Origin: Apophysomyces variabilis
Taxonomy: Eukaryota; Mucoromycota; Mucoromycetes; Mucorales; Mucoraceae
Direction: 5' to 3'
Assembly: GCA_002749535.1 (NCBI GenBank)
Contig: MZZL01000401.1
Coordinates: 563,165 to 627,164, forward strand
DNA: 64,000 bases
Each line of letters opens with the position of its first letter. The stretch's first letter is position 1. Made by a program: the position numbers and the translations under genes. Below the pieces are notes generated by a model, which ran no database searches, was not told where the DNA came from, and saw only the letters and a program-made list of their open reading frames with translations. Of the stretch, positions 46,914 to 58,622 are shown piece by piece.

Positions 46914-47824
46914 ATGTTGGTAACAACAGCCGCCGATCTGTCAGAGGAAATCAGACGGAAGCGCCGTCGCGTTGAAGACCAGAAAGAAGGCGATCAGTTG
47001 ATCATGATCAACCCGCCAACCAATCCCTCCATGATGTTAGCAACCGATTTTAATAATGCAGCAGTTTACAAGAACCAGATCATGCGAATACAACTGTCAT
47101 CGGTCTTAGCCAATTTCAAGGCTGTAGTTTTATTTTTTTACGGATGCGATTTGTACGTAAAAAGCCCTCAATTTCCCTCTTTTTCTTCATGGTTCGTTAC
47201 TAACAGTTCCGATTTTTTTTTGAAACTCGTAGCACAGCTATGGCCCGTGCCGATCTTTCTTTGATCGAGTAAGATGGATGAAAAACATTGTTATCTTTAT
47301 GATGATTGCTCAATTCGTATTTTTACAGTGCTAATTACCAGCGTTTCGAAGCTCTCGGCACACTTCCGTTGGCTATGTCGACAGACACGGAAGTGGTACA
47401 CCAGGCTTTTGCAACTCGGGGTTCTCCCGATGGCTTGGAACAGCCACCCAACTTCCCGTTATGTAAGGAAAACCCCGTAATAAGAAATAAGGCATGTCTG
47501 GTATTGACACCTTGCTTTTAGTGGCGGATACGACCCGATCAGTTACAAGGTATTTTAATGTCCTTGATCCTGCATCAGGTGTAGCCAAGAGGTAAATAAC
47601 CGCCTTCAGAAAAAAGAAATACAATTTATTCGTATTTATTACTTTTAGGTCCGCCTTTGTCATTGACAAATCTCGGTACATCCGTTTTTCATTTGTCCTG
47701 GAGAACGACAGAATCTCACATTCGATAGATACCATACTCACATTGGTAATTATCAATAGCGTTCAAATTTGCTTATTAACTTATCTTTCCTTTCTTCTTT
47801 ACATAGCTCCAGACATTGAACTAA
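46914..47824 (+). CDS. Peroxiredoxin-fold protein without the usual peroxidatic cysteine
   Basis: Six exons give 197 aa: 46914-47152, 47233-47268, 47329-47462, 47522-47591, 47649-47745, 47807-47824. After a basic start (EEIRRKRRRVEDQ) the fold resembles AhpC/TSA peroxiredoxins: AVVLFFYGCDFTAMARADLS, the QRFEALGTLPLAMSTDT strand, LVADTTRSVTRYFNV and SAFVIDKSRYIRFSF. In true enzymes the first block reads PxxxTxxC. Here FTAMARAD has Ala where the Cys belongs, and the only nearby cysteine is six residues earlier (YGCDF). Peroxidase activity is therefore doubtful. An in-frame ATG at 46836 would add 26 residues with some presequence character (FLGSLSHRSLFATP). A mitochondrial form cannot be excluded. 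Confidence 0.8.
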
Positions 47825-48596
47825 TCAGCTTTATTTTTTCATGCATTTTTCTCATTAGCATTCTTATAGTTTATACAACACAAAAATTAATGCACTTTTC
47901 ATCTAAATCTTACAATGACAAACCCACTATCTCTACTGCTATTACTCATATCAGCCATCTTAAAACTGAACATAGCTCTAGACTTCCCATATCATTCTGC
48001 ATATGAGATATTTTCCGAATTCGGACAGCATTCCTTCCGTCACTTTGCAGTTTGAAATTATATGAATTAAACGCTATGTGCGCCCTTCCTCTACTTCGTT
48101 GTCTGTTAATGTAAGGTGTGATACATAGCTTTGCTTGAATAGAATAGAATTGGAAGCATGAGGGCAACCGATTGTGCTCGATGCTTAAAAAAAACTTGTT
48201 CCACCTTGTATGTCACTGTAGGGAACACATCTAACATCAACAAGAGTTAACTGAAGAGTTCACGACACACAATTAGCAAGAAGGATTAGTAAAATATCTC
48301 GAAGATTCCTTCCATGCGAACACAGAAGATAATGGTCGTGAAACCCCAACACTATGTTTGCAAGTTCTATAAGAAGCATTTGCCAATGATAATAAAGCGA
48401 GTTTATTGAAGGAAACAGAAAACAAACGCAAGGAAATTTAGAGGGGTTAATGAGATGTGTAAAATGTTAAAACAAATTTCCTTGGGCAGTGTATTGATGG
48501 CATCCATGTTGTAAATCCTTCACCAAAACTCTAGCTATTTTCATACATATAAAGCATAGCTCCTTGTTCTCTTACTCTTCTTTTGTTGTTTTAGCT
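47825..48596. other. Intergenic region (convergent 3' ends)
   Basis: About 770 AT-rich bases between convergent genes; no gene seen. Confidence 0.5.
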
Positions 48597-49853
48597 CTAT
48601 TGGAACCAGTTATAGCCCTTCCATTCGCCCTCGATCATTTCATCATCAAGCCAGAAATCACTCTCATTGAAAGCAGCATCCTCGCTTCCATCTTCGGGTT
48701 CGGCAGGCATAGATGCGGATGCAGCACGTACAGCGGAGGAGGGCATCGAGGCGGCAACGGAGACAGAGGCAGAGGCGGAGGCAGACGAAGATTGTGCACG
48801 TCGTTGATGGCGCATGATATGGGTAGGTGCTGCTATCTGGGACATGGCGGGTGAACTAAGAACGGAGGCAAGATGCTCTTTGAAACCAGCCACTTCTTTG
48901 GAAAGCTTGGATGGTGCATCGGGATTTTGCTTGAGATAGGCATCCAATTCAGGGTTGGACTTGCGACGTGCCTCAAGTGCAGCGGCTACGGCATCATTCA
49001 AAGTGGAGGATGAGGATACGGCAGCAGGAGCAGCGGCAACAGAAGCAGAGGGAACAGCACGCTTCTGGGGTGGCATGGCAGCAGGAGTGGGTGGTGGTTT
49101 AGGGACGTCGATGGACGAAATACCGTAGGCAGATTGAAGGTGGTCCTTCAGAATAAGCATCTCTCTGGAGAGTTGTTGTGGAAGGTCAGGGTTGGCATTC
49201 AGGTACGCGTCGAGTTCTCCGTTAGCCTTGCGTCGATTCTCGAGGGCGGCCGAAACAACCGATTGCATACCGGAAGCTTCTGAAGCACGCGCAGAAACGA
49301 CAGCCGTTGGTGCAGGAACGGGGCTAGAAACCTTGGCGCGCTTGTCATGGTGTACTGCAGCCGATGCTTGTGGAACTGCGGCGCTGGATGCAGGTGTGCT
49401 GTAGGCGCTGGAAAGATGATCTCGCAGGATCACAACCTCCTTTGCAATGTCGTCGGCTGTTTCTGGATTTTCATGTAAGTATGCATCCAATTCGGTGTTC
49501 ACTTTACGTCGGTTATCAAGTGCGGCGGCTACAGCAGCAGCAATACCGGTGGCGGAGGAGGGGGCAGATGCAGATACGGGAACGCTACGTTTGCGCAAAG
49601 ACAACGACGCAGAAGGAGTCGCAGAAGCACTGGCGGAAGCACTGGCGCTTTCAGAGACAGCGGGACGGTAAATGATATTTTTGAAGAAGCTGACCACATC
49701 GCGTTTCTCGTTCATGTAGGATGAACGTGCGGAGTAAGACGCCGTGGCAGAGGGCATGGCCATTTGGCTGACAGACTGGCTATTGGGTGCCGGTGCGGCC
49801 AAAGCAGATTGGGCTAAGGCAGCGGTAGCAATCGCAGCAAGGGTCAAACGCAT
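48597..49853 (-). CDS. Secreted Kex2-processed repeat protein, 418 aa
   Basis: A single exon with a clear signal peptide (MRLTLAAIATAALAQSALA, cut before APAP). The rest is Ala/Ser-rich and carries three homologous units at about residues 105-152, 197-244 and 286-333. Each has the core A-x-LE/DxRRKxNxELDAYL-x-x-NP followed by LSxExxxxKxHLxS. The units are separated by dibasic sites: EKR (50-51), RKR (87-89), DKR (171-172), QKR (264-265) and QRR (351-352), spaced some 84-93 residues apart. This is the layout of fungal Kex2-processed repeat precursors, where Kex2 in the Golgi frees several similar peptides. The tail is acidic (EPEDGSEDAAF) and ends KGYNWFQ. No known family is recognised. Role (wall repellent, signal or effector) is open. 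Confidence 0.85.
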   Translation of the reverse strand: MRLTLAAIATAALAQSALAAPAPNSQSVSQMAMPSATASYSARSSYMNEKRDVVSFFKNIIYRPAVSESASASASASATPSASLSLRKRSVPVSASAPSSATGIAAAVAAALDNRRKVNTELDAYLHENPETADDIAKEVVILRDHLSSAYSTPASSAAVPQASAAVHHDKRAKVSSPVPAPTAVVSARASEASGMQSVVSAALENRRKANGELDAYLNANPDLPQQLSREMLILKDHLQSAYGISSIDVPKPPPTPAAMPPQKRAVPSASVAAAPAAVSSSSTLNDAVAAALEARRKSNPELDAYLKQNPDAPSKLSKEVAGFKEHLASVLSSPAMSQIAAPTHIMRHQRRAQSSSASASASVSVAASMPSSAVRAASASMPAEPEDGSEDAAFNESDFWLDDEMIEGEWKGYNWFQ

Positions 49854-50165
49854 GCTCAAAGATGATTGATAGTGTAAAGGCGAGGTTGTAGCAGGATGAG
49901 TCTGGCGTACTTCGCTATTTAAACCTTTGAATATTTTTCTTTGAATTCTTTAAGAGAACAGTTATATTTACAACAAATGCCACACAATATTCAATACAAC
50001 AGAATTTCATCACAGACTACTAACATTTGGCATGTACGTATTTTAAGGCGTTTCTGAAAAAGCATCTCGCTGTAAGAGAGAATTTGACAGGCTGCTAACA
50101 GTACTATACACAATTTTTTTTATAAACGAGACACAAACAAGGAGGCTAGAAAAATACAATAATAA
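49854..50165. other. Intergenic region
   Basis: 312 AT-rich bases: promoter of the secreted-protein gene and 3' end of the next minus-strand gene. Confidence 0.5.
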
Positions 50166-51901
50166 TTAATCTGATTTAACTAATTCACCAATGACAGAGG
50201 AGCCACGCAGTGAAGTAACGATTTCCGTCATGAACTCGGCCGTAATTGGTTCACAATGCACATGACGATCCAAATAAATAATAACCATAACTACGTGGTC
50301 ATCGATCCGCATCAGATAATATGTGCTCGCTATTTTGTTATCGAAAAAATAAACCGGGCGTCCTTTAGGGTCAGCGAGCTTGTTTCTGCATCCTTGAATC
50401 ATCGAGATGATATTAGGTAAATGTTCTCTAGGAGGTTGCTTTCTTCACAGTTAGCAAATAGGCAGAATAACAGTTTTGCTTTGGATGTCTTACGTTAGGA
50501 TGGCAATAGATGAAAGGAAATGAATGGAGCCCTTGCGGAGCTTCATAAGATGCATTAGAGCAGATGTAACCTTGCGGATGAAACGGAACTGCTGCTGTCA
50601 CTTCGTATACTAATCCTATACTGTGCGCACCGAACCGTCTCTTAAAGGTGCAAATTCTAGCCAGGCGAAAAGAGAAGAGGAAAAAAAGGATGAATGTGTG
50701 GGGGACATACCAACGAAGTAACATACTGATCATGATAATCTATTTTAATTCCTTTCCACAACGCCTTTTCAGGATCATCTTCGTTTACGATCGCTTCTTT
50801 CGCTAGTAAGATTGTGTTGAAATAGAGGGTCATTCTAGCCGTGAGATTATCGAGGTATTTCACTTGCCACTTCATGGTGTGTGGCCAAGTATCTCCTTGC
50901 CTCTGATTCTTACGTAACTTAATTTTCGCATCCGAGACTAAAATTTTAACTTACTTCCGAGGAGCTTCCAAACAGCGAAAATCGCCAAGTTGAACTTTCT
51001 CTTACTTCCTCACTTCGAGCGGATGATTTCTAAATTGTCGTTCGAGACTGCATTCCTCTCAACCTTCTTCGGTTCTGTTTTAAGTATAAAAAATTTTACC
51101 TTTGGAAAATCTTGCGCCTGGCATAGTCTTTTCCATTCCGTCAAGTCTTGTTTGCATATAAACAATGCAATGCATGAATCCTGGAATGCATAGTTCGTAA
51201 CAGCTTCCCGCGCTTTTAAGAGCAAGGATAAAATGTTGATCTCTTTCTGAACGCCAACACCTAGCAAGTTGAGACGTTTGTCTAGCTGTGCTTTCTCACA
51301 TGCTTTCAACAGTATCATGAGATCGTTCGTGGTGTTTTCGGATGATTGCATCGCTATCGATTGGTAACTGCCCCAAAATGCAAAAATGTTGCGCATGCGT
51401 CAAGCTTTCTCCTTTTGTCCCTCGTAGTGCTTTTAGTTGACTTACATATTGATCAAACTTAACCTGATTTTGGCCAATTCAATAAGGGCTGCCAGTACAT
51501 TTACTAGTGTAGAATTATCTTGACCGATATTCGATGCATTGCTTTCCAGCATAGAAATCTCCTTTGATACGTCATCTATCAAAGAGGAATACATCGAATT
51601 TAAGGACTGTAGACAATACGTTAGTCGATGCACGGTATTTCCTCATATCGTAACATACTGTATCTTTTCTCATGAAACGTCTAGGTTTCATGAATGACAG
51701 TTGCGCGTAAGAACTCTCGCAATTAGCTAGTTTGATGAGAATGTTACCGAGCGATTGGTAGCTCTAGGATCCTGTCTGAATAGGGCAGTGAATCTGCTGC
51801 TTAAAGCTTACTCTCATGACATAAGGTATTAGTTTGTTAGCTGCATTGTAATCAAAGGCGCCTAGTGCTTTGAAGCAGTCTTCGCATAAACCGTCCGCCA
51901 T
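50166..51901 (-). CDS. KICS2 (C12orf66)-like protein, putative KICSTOR subunit
   Basis: Seven exons give 416 aa: 51901-51812, 51763-51659, 51606-51446, 51367-51100, 50917-50711, 50640-50494, 50438-50166. Several blocks follow human KICS2 in order. SYAQLSFMKPRRFMRKDT resembles its SLTYLGQ...FSRKDS region. CIALFICKQDLTEWK is like its LLKAQAQVSEWK. SLRRFGAHSIGLVYE resembles SFIRKYDAANVSLIFD. Near the end come LPNIISMIQ and VYFFDNKIASTYYLMR with VVMVIIYLD. In animals this subunit belongs to KICSTOR, which places GATOR1 on lysosomes so that TORC1 senses amino acids. Three acceptors are AAG. The border near 50917 is uncertain: an extra mini-exon between 50920 and 51060 is possible. Length is near the human 445. 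Identification is from recalled motif similarity. Confidence 0.72.
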
Positions 51902-53006
51902 GAACTGTATGAAAAGAACACACTTCCCTTTGCGAGTCACAAGGGGTCAAAGACATCATTTTTTTTTTTTGACGCGCCAAAAAAGAAAAAAGGGTTGTAG
52001 GTAGAAGATCGTCTCATGCAATCTGACGCAAAGAATGCTTTCTCTTTTTTCCATTCTCTTACTTTTTAGAGTTTGTATTTTTTATAGCTTGGCTGTAAAG
52101 TGATATCGGTTCTCCTTACGGCTGTTTTTTGCTTTCCTTTTTTTTTTTTTGCGCAGTTGGTTGAAACATCATGCAAAACCAAAAGAGGGCAACATGGATG
52201 CAACGCAAAGGATAATTAAGTAAAGATATGTATATATTAATACATGGATGAATGATAAAGTCAGTATGGTTCTTTGGGGTTGGATTTAAGATTCACAGAA
52301 TGAAAATGGATAAGAAAACCGAAAGAGTCCCTATCTTGGTTTTGCCAGTAAGAAAAGGACCCAAAGGGAAAAGGGCTGAAAAGGAAAAAAAAGTGGGGGA
52401 TATGTCGGGATTCCAAATGTGTTATCAGCTGGAAAGAAATGGTATCATGTGGAACTCTTGATGTTCTTGGACTTGGATTGGGTATTATCATTTGCATAGT
52501 TCCATCTTGTTACACATCTTTTGATTCTATTTTTCGTCAAATAACGATGACACACATTTTGACACCTACATTGAAAAATAATCCAAATCAAAGAGAGAGA
52601 CAAATACAGGCTAGTACAGAAAAGGGGTTCAAGGTTTGGTTTGAGGGGTCAAAAGAGAGAAAAAAAAAAGAAATGGAAGTTTGTGTGTGGGGGCAGTTGG
52701 GTTCAACCAATCGGTGCTTTAAACTTAACTTTTTTAAATTCAACTCGCCAATGCGAGTGGTGTGGGCTTTGTGTCACTCTTTGTTAGGATTAAAGAGAAC
52801 AAGACGCTTCGCCTCTTCTTTGCTTTCTGTTTTCTCCTTTCTTTCTTCTATCTTTTACCTCTTTTTTTTCCCTTTCTTGGTGTCTGTTTTATATTTTCAT
52901 ATATAAAAAAAAAGAAGAAAAGAGAAAAGAAGATAATCGCTGGCGATCCAACTATTTCCCCACACCCCTTTTGTTGTTGTTTTTTTTTCGTTATTTTGGT
53001 TAAGCG
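51902..53006. promoter_or_regulatory. Divergent promoter/leader region (KICS2-like / CSL)
   Basis: About 1.1 kb with several T tracts (51960-51970, 52140-52150, 52860-52870). The ORFs at 52252-52461 and 52439-52906 have no motif and probably fall in the long CSL leader. Confidence 0.45.
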
Positions 53007-56000
53007 ATGTCCACATCCGTTGAAGCATCCCTTCACTGCACTGACGACAAGCCTGTCTCACGCAAAAGAAAACCAGAATGTAGCAATGGTCGTTCTGACT
53101 TTGTGAATCCATCACCTCCCACTTCTCCTTTGATGTGTCAACAGGTCACTGATTCATTGACAGAAACCATGTCTTTCAATTTTGATTCGGCCTTTCCCGC
53201 GTTGGATCAGCAGACTGAATTTGCTACCAACTCCTTCACCAATTCCTTTTGTCATGTACCCACTTCATTCGATGAACAAATGCATTACTCCCGGCCAGGG
53301 ACTGCTTCTCGTCGTCATTCAGTGGCTGTAACCGAATTGGACCATCATTCTTTTGCTGGAGTAAAACAAGAATTCGATGTGCATTCATGGGATGCTGAAC
53401 TTCAGCAGTTGCTGGGCTCATCATGGACTCCCTCTATCGAAAATGAATCATATCATCCTCGTCGTCGAACCCTCACTTCTCTGCCTCAAGGACCCTCCTC
53501 TCCTACAGGACCATTCTTTTTCTCACCAAGTTTCCTAAAATCGCTCAATGGAGAAGATGAAAACGATACACGGTCTCTACACATGGATATCACCAACAAT
53601 ACCTCTTTTCCCGACTGCCTAACGCATAACCCTGGAAATAACAGCCTTCAGACACTCCATGATGACATGATGCCGTTACTCAACCATCCAGCTAACCCAT
53701 CAACGACAATAACTCCGTCTGTCATATCAAACGATAAGCAATCAATGGCCACTTGGCTGATGGATCCCAGTACTCGGACCAGACGCCGACACTCAAGTCA
53801 ATCAGGTTCTCCCTTTCCTCATTCGCCCTCATCGAACACTGCATCCTCATCCTCTCCCTCACCACCGATTACACCAATGCAATCTTGCACGTTTGATTCC
53901 CTTCAGGCAACAATTCCCGAAGAAGAAGACGAAGAAGATGCATCTCAGGACATATGGGGTCACAACAAACAGTTTGCTAATGCACATATCTCCCAAGGTG
54001 TTCATTCTGCTTCCAAATTGCAGCCATTAATTCAACAATACCTTCTTGCCGAAGATCCTGTACGCGCAGGTGAACGTACCGTGATGATACTGACCAGTAA
54101 AGTCGCACAAAAAAGCTATGGCACCGAGAAAAGGTAAAACTGGATTTAGCCGCAAAAAAATTAAACCATACATATTCACTCCTTAAAACTAGATTTTTAT
54201 GTCCGCCGCCTTCTACCATGCTTATGGGCTCATCATGGTGGACAAAAAGTGCATCTAATGAACTTTCGAAACCTGGCAGCCTAAGTGCTCCTAAACTGAC
54301 GATTCATATATCCGGTGAAGCGACCAATCAGACTGGTGCCCTTGAGTGGTACACATCATCTGGTTCCATTCTGGATTCTTCAGCATCGAACCATGCAGCC
54401 ATGATGGGCGACAGCAACGTCGTGGGCAAATGTGTTTCGAAACAACTCCATATTAACGACGCGGACGATAAAAGAAAAAGAGTTGAAGTACTGGTCAATG
54501 TCCAACTTGGAAACGGTGTTCATTTCGGAACGTTGGCTAGCAAGGGTATCAAGGTCATTAGCAAACCTAGCAAAAAGCGCCAGAGTGTTAAGAACATCGA
54601 ACGTAAGTTTAGATTGTTCCAATATTTTCAATTAGATTGTAACGCTTGTATATTATGGTAAAAAAAGTCTGTATTCACCACGGTACGACGATCTCCTTAT
54701 TCAATCGTATTCGGTCGCAGACAGTATCAACAAAATATCTTGGCGTGTTTAATGGTCAAAATAGCCAGGCGACTAAAGGCAACGATAATAGCAATAGTAA
54801 CAATACAGGTACCTGTTTTGTCGCCAGAACAGGTTCGTGGGACCCGTTTGTCATCTGGATTGTCGATATATCGCGCGCACCGGATACCAGCACTTCCCGG
54901 GTAAATCCCATCAACCCTCATTTCCCGCCTCCACCAGCCATTGCTATGCAGACCGTCACCACCCATCCCGTAGCCATTCACTATAACCAACCGGTGGTTC
55001 TCCAATGCGTCAGCACTGGCCTCGTTAGTCCTGTCATGGTGATTCGAAAAATTGACAAGGGCAGCATGGCCTTGGGAGGTAATCATGTCGATACCTTAGC
55101 CGGCGGAGAATATGGCGATGAATCCTTAGGCGATCCCGTGTCGCAACTGCACAAAGTAGCATTCCAGATCGTACAAGATCCTTCGCTAGCTCAAAGCAAT
55201 TATCACCATTTATCAGGCAACAATATGATGATGCCAAACCAGCATTGGACGTTACCACACTCTTCTCAACCAGCTACTTATTTAGCCTGTTTGAACGATA
55301 TTATCGGTATGTACAGGACAACAGGTCCTCGTACTTTTATATCTACTCGCAGACACTCTGTCTCCAATGTTACTGCTGATCAAACGATGCCGCCCTTGTC
55401 GCCGTGGAATGATCAGCTGAATAACAACTTTTTATCATCTGATCTCATTTCAGTGGTATCTCAAGAAGGCAAGGTCATCCGCAAGCGACGCGTCTCGTGT
55501 GATATAGCCAAACACATGTCGCTTCCGCCTAGAGTGTCTGCTATGACCAAAAATCGCCGCCGCGTCAATTCGCTTAATGATGTATGTCTTGAACGTCGCC
55601 GAAGTTCCGTCTCAGATCGACGGGGCAGTACGAGTAGCACCAGTAGCAGCTCTGAAGCAGGGCATTCTGATGGAGCATGCTGGACAGAAGACGTATCAGA
55701 CGCTGCTGTGTGGACTATAGTCGGCACTGACTGTGCATCATATACGTTTTGGATTCCTCCGGACAGTAACGAATTTAACTCATCTTTCAAAGAGGACGCA
55801 TCACTATCAGCCCCTGTCGCCCCGTTTCCTACAGTATCGCAGCTGTGCGCCGCTGGCGGTGGTACAGCTACTGCAGCAACGCTGACCGTTTCGGGCGAAA
55901 ATTTGACACGCGATCTAGCAGTGTGGTTTGGTGATATCCGAGCCCATCATACCGAGTGTAAATCCCGTGAATCCTTGGTCTGCACTATTCCTAATGTTCA

Positions 56001-56121
56001 TGAATTGATGAACAGCCCAACTTTGATGTTAGAGGAAGATGGCATGCGAAGAAAGATTCCAATATTGTTAGTTCGAGGAGATGGTGTGGTCTACCGAACA
56101 GGCATGTTCTATAGCTTCTAG
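53007..56121 (+). CDS. CSL (CBF1/RBP-J/Su(H)) family transcription factor
   Basis: Three exons give 996 aa: 53007-54133, 54193-54602, 54668-56121. A 330-residue disordered Ser/Pro head precedes the CSL core. The Rel-homology N-domain has KLQPLIQQYL, TSKVAQKSYGTEKRFLCPPP (the DNA-contacting YG-E-RFLCPPP word), LSAPKLTIHISGE and GKCVSKQLHI. It is followed by the beta-trefoil signature CIHHGTTISLFNRIRSQTVS-TKYL, and later SWDPFVIWI, VIRKIDKG and VSQLHKVAFQIV. The last part (TVSGENLTRDLAVWFGDI) is the C-terminal Ig-like fold. Insertions, one rich in Ser (STSSTSSSSE), enlarge the trefoil and C-domains. The long head suggests the fungal class F2 (Cbf12-like). Fungi lack Notch; fission-yeast relatives act on cell adhesion and cell-cycle genes. 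The last intron has an AAG acceptor. Confidence 0.93.
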
Positions 56122-58622
56122 CATTCCTTTCTGTTTCATCCCCTGTTCCATTGCTACCTTCCCTATTCCTCCTCCTCATTTTTGTTGTCTCAGTATGCAC
56201 TGTATATGGCCAGATTCTCCGCTCTCCCTATCCCTTCCTTGCTCGCTTTCATGCAAACTTTATTTTCTTTTTCTTTTGCGCTGTCATGTTTTGTTTTGAA
56301 CTACACTAAGCCCCCGTCCAGTTATGTTACCGCTATGATCACGTCGCAATCCATTTTGACCTTTTTTCCTCTTTTCTTGTAATAGTTTTTCTTTGTTAAA
56401 TTGCTTAAATCTGTCTGCAAACCTGTACCATAAAAAAAAGGCCTTCATCATCCACTAGCTGTAACCCAAGCAGAATTGGTAATTCGTATGACAACCTCCA
56501 GATTGGGGAGGGGAGGGTCAGTGCCATTGATAGAAATTCCAGATAACGGGACAGGCCCAAAAACCGACTAGATCAACAAAAGACAAACCTCCGCAATGTG
56601 TGACAACTGATGCTGACGAAGCATCCACAAATAAATGGTCTTAAAGGTAAGAATCATAAAAAGAAAAGAAAGTGACGGAGTATTACTGTGGCGCGTGAAA
56701 ATAGAAGGGTCCCAGCAAAAAAGAAAAGAGACACAACTTATTTCAATTGGTGGGAATACTGTTATTAAATTACGATATCTCGAGATAAAAACTACTTTTT
56801 AATCTTAAATCTATGTTGAGAAAGAAGATTTTCACACTAGAAAAAATACGAGTAACCTCTTACCCAATTTTGTACACACAAGAAAAGTCTGCCTATAGCA
56901 TTTTACTTTCTTTAGACCACACTATAGACCACACAAAAAAGTCAAGCCGCAGCGTATCGTGAATCTGTTTCCCCACTTAATCAAAAAAAAAAAAATTAGC
57001 AGGCCTGTAATTTAAAGTTGCATACCCTAAAGTGTCCAACGCGGAATGTTGGAATAACGTTGTGCTATGTTACCCCGCTTTTACTGAAGCACCTCACGCT
57101 GGTTACATGAGTGTAACCGAGCCTCCTCCGCTTTCGCAAAGCAAAGATTCAAAAAGAAAAATGAGCAAACCCTCATGGAACTGTTCACCGAATGTGATCC
57201 ATTAGGGAATCTTCTTTTCTGTCGTCGTTTTCAGAGAAAAATGCAAAGCAAGTGAAACGGGCTTGGTCAAACTAATTGCACTCTATCCTCTTCTGGGAGC
57301 AACTAGATAACTCTTCCTCGTAGCACCCAGTCTCTGTCCAAGTCATAACATTGCATGGGAAACAGAATATTGCACTACCACGAGCATACCCTCTTTTCTG
57401 GTAACAAAATGACTAACCAGTTGTCACTAAATGATACAGCACCGTGCAAGAACAAGAAAAAAGCACAAGGGCATCTTTTTGAAAGCATGACGTCGAAATG
57501 CTCTCTTGTTTTATTTACTGATCATTTTGTTTTTATCGGATAGATACACTTCTAGTTGCATATTCTCTGGCAATGATGGATAAAAGCGAATTTGAGAGAG
57601 TGAGGGATCCGAAACATCTCGGCTTCAAAATGGGGTGGACAATTTTTCCTTTTCCTTCTTTTTTTTTTATGTCCCGTCTCCTTTTCTGAAAAGCTAACCG
57701 ATTCACAAAGTTTCTACCATTTTTTTCCTTATAGGTATGACATTGATAAGTGATAGGGAACTAGAGGTATATTTCTATTGGAATATTCTTCTACGCTATT
57801 TCGATATGTATTTAGGACTTGCTTTAGCGATTTGCAGACAACATAAACTAGAGAGTCAAGCAAGGCGCATGCGAGCTGCAGGTAGGAGCTATGAGCATGT
57901 GCTTCGGGGATGCTGCTACTATTGAGAGGGTGATTTCGTACAGGCAAAAGTTTTAAGGTAAATTTATCTTCTCTTCATGAAATTAAAGTAACGTTGTTCA
58001 TGATGTAACCGTCTGGTAACGGTGGACTTTTTTTTTGTTTGGATTGAACAAGCCATGAACAAGGGGAGCTAAAAGAGAAAATGAAGCACAGAAAGAGCAA
58101 AACATGATTGGTTCCGTTGCGTTGGAACCATGACTGAATACGGATTGCTTCTGATTTTAGGATATGTATAACCTGAATAGGCTCTACTTTAACAGCAAAA
58201 CAACGCAAAACATGAAACAGCCGTATCGATCCTTTTTGTTTACCAATCCGTCATACTTGTCTTTGTCTCCTTTTTCTTTTTTTTTGTTTGTGTTTGTTAG
58301 GATCATGCATAGACAGAATTGGAATACTGGCGGTCTGCCTATGTTTGACAGGATGGAGATGATGATAGTATCTTTGTTATCCCACCTGATCATGAAATTC
58401 GAGCAAAGACCAGTTTGGCATCAGTTAAACGCACGGTATAATCTGATTTAAGCATGTGATTATCAATATATTCCTTTACTTTAAAGAATGACAATGGAAG
58501 ACGAAGAAAAAGAAACCAAATGTTGTCTAGAGACTTATGAATAGATGCAAAAGTAGATATGGTATGGAGGACTAAATAAAAGGAGATACAAAAGAAAAAA
58601 AATGCAAGACACAAAGGATCTT
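56122..58622. other. Gene-poor intergenic stretch (convergent 3' ends)
   Basis: 2.5 kb between the ends of the CSL and spectrin-repeat genes. Only short ORFs without motifs occur, mixed with A and T tracts. No tRNA-like fold or repeat was found by eye. Confidence 0.5.

Noticed and set aside
48564..49675. Several plus-strand ORFs rich in Gly/Arg/Ala
   Set aside because: Shadows of the Ala/Ser-rich secreted-protein gene on the other strand.
52252..52906. ORFs upstream of the CSL gene
   Set aside because: Low-complexity K/F-rich translations of A and T tracts in a probable 5' leader.
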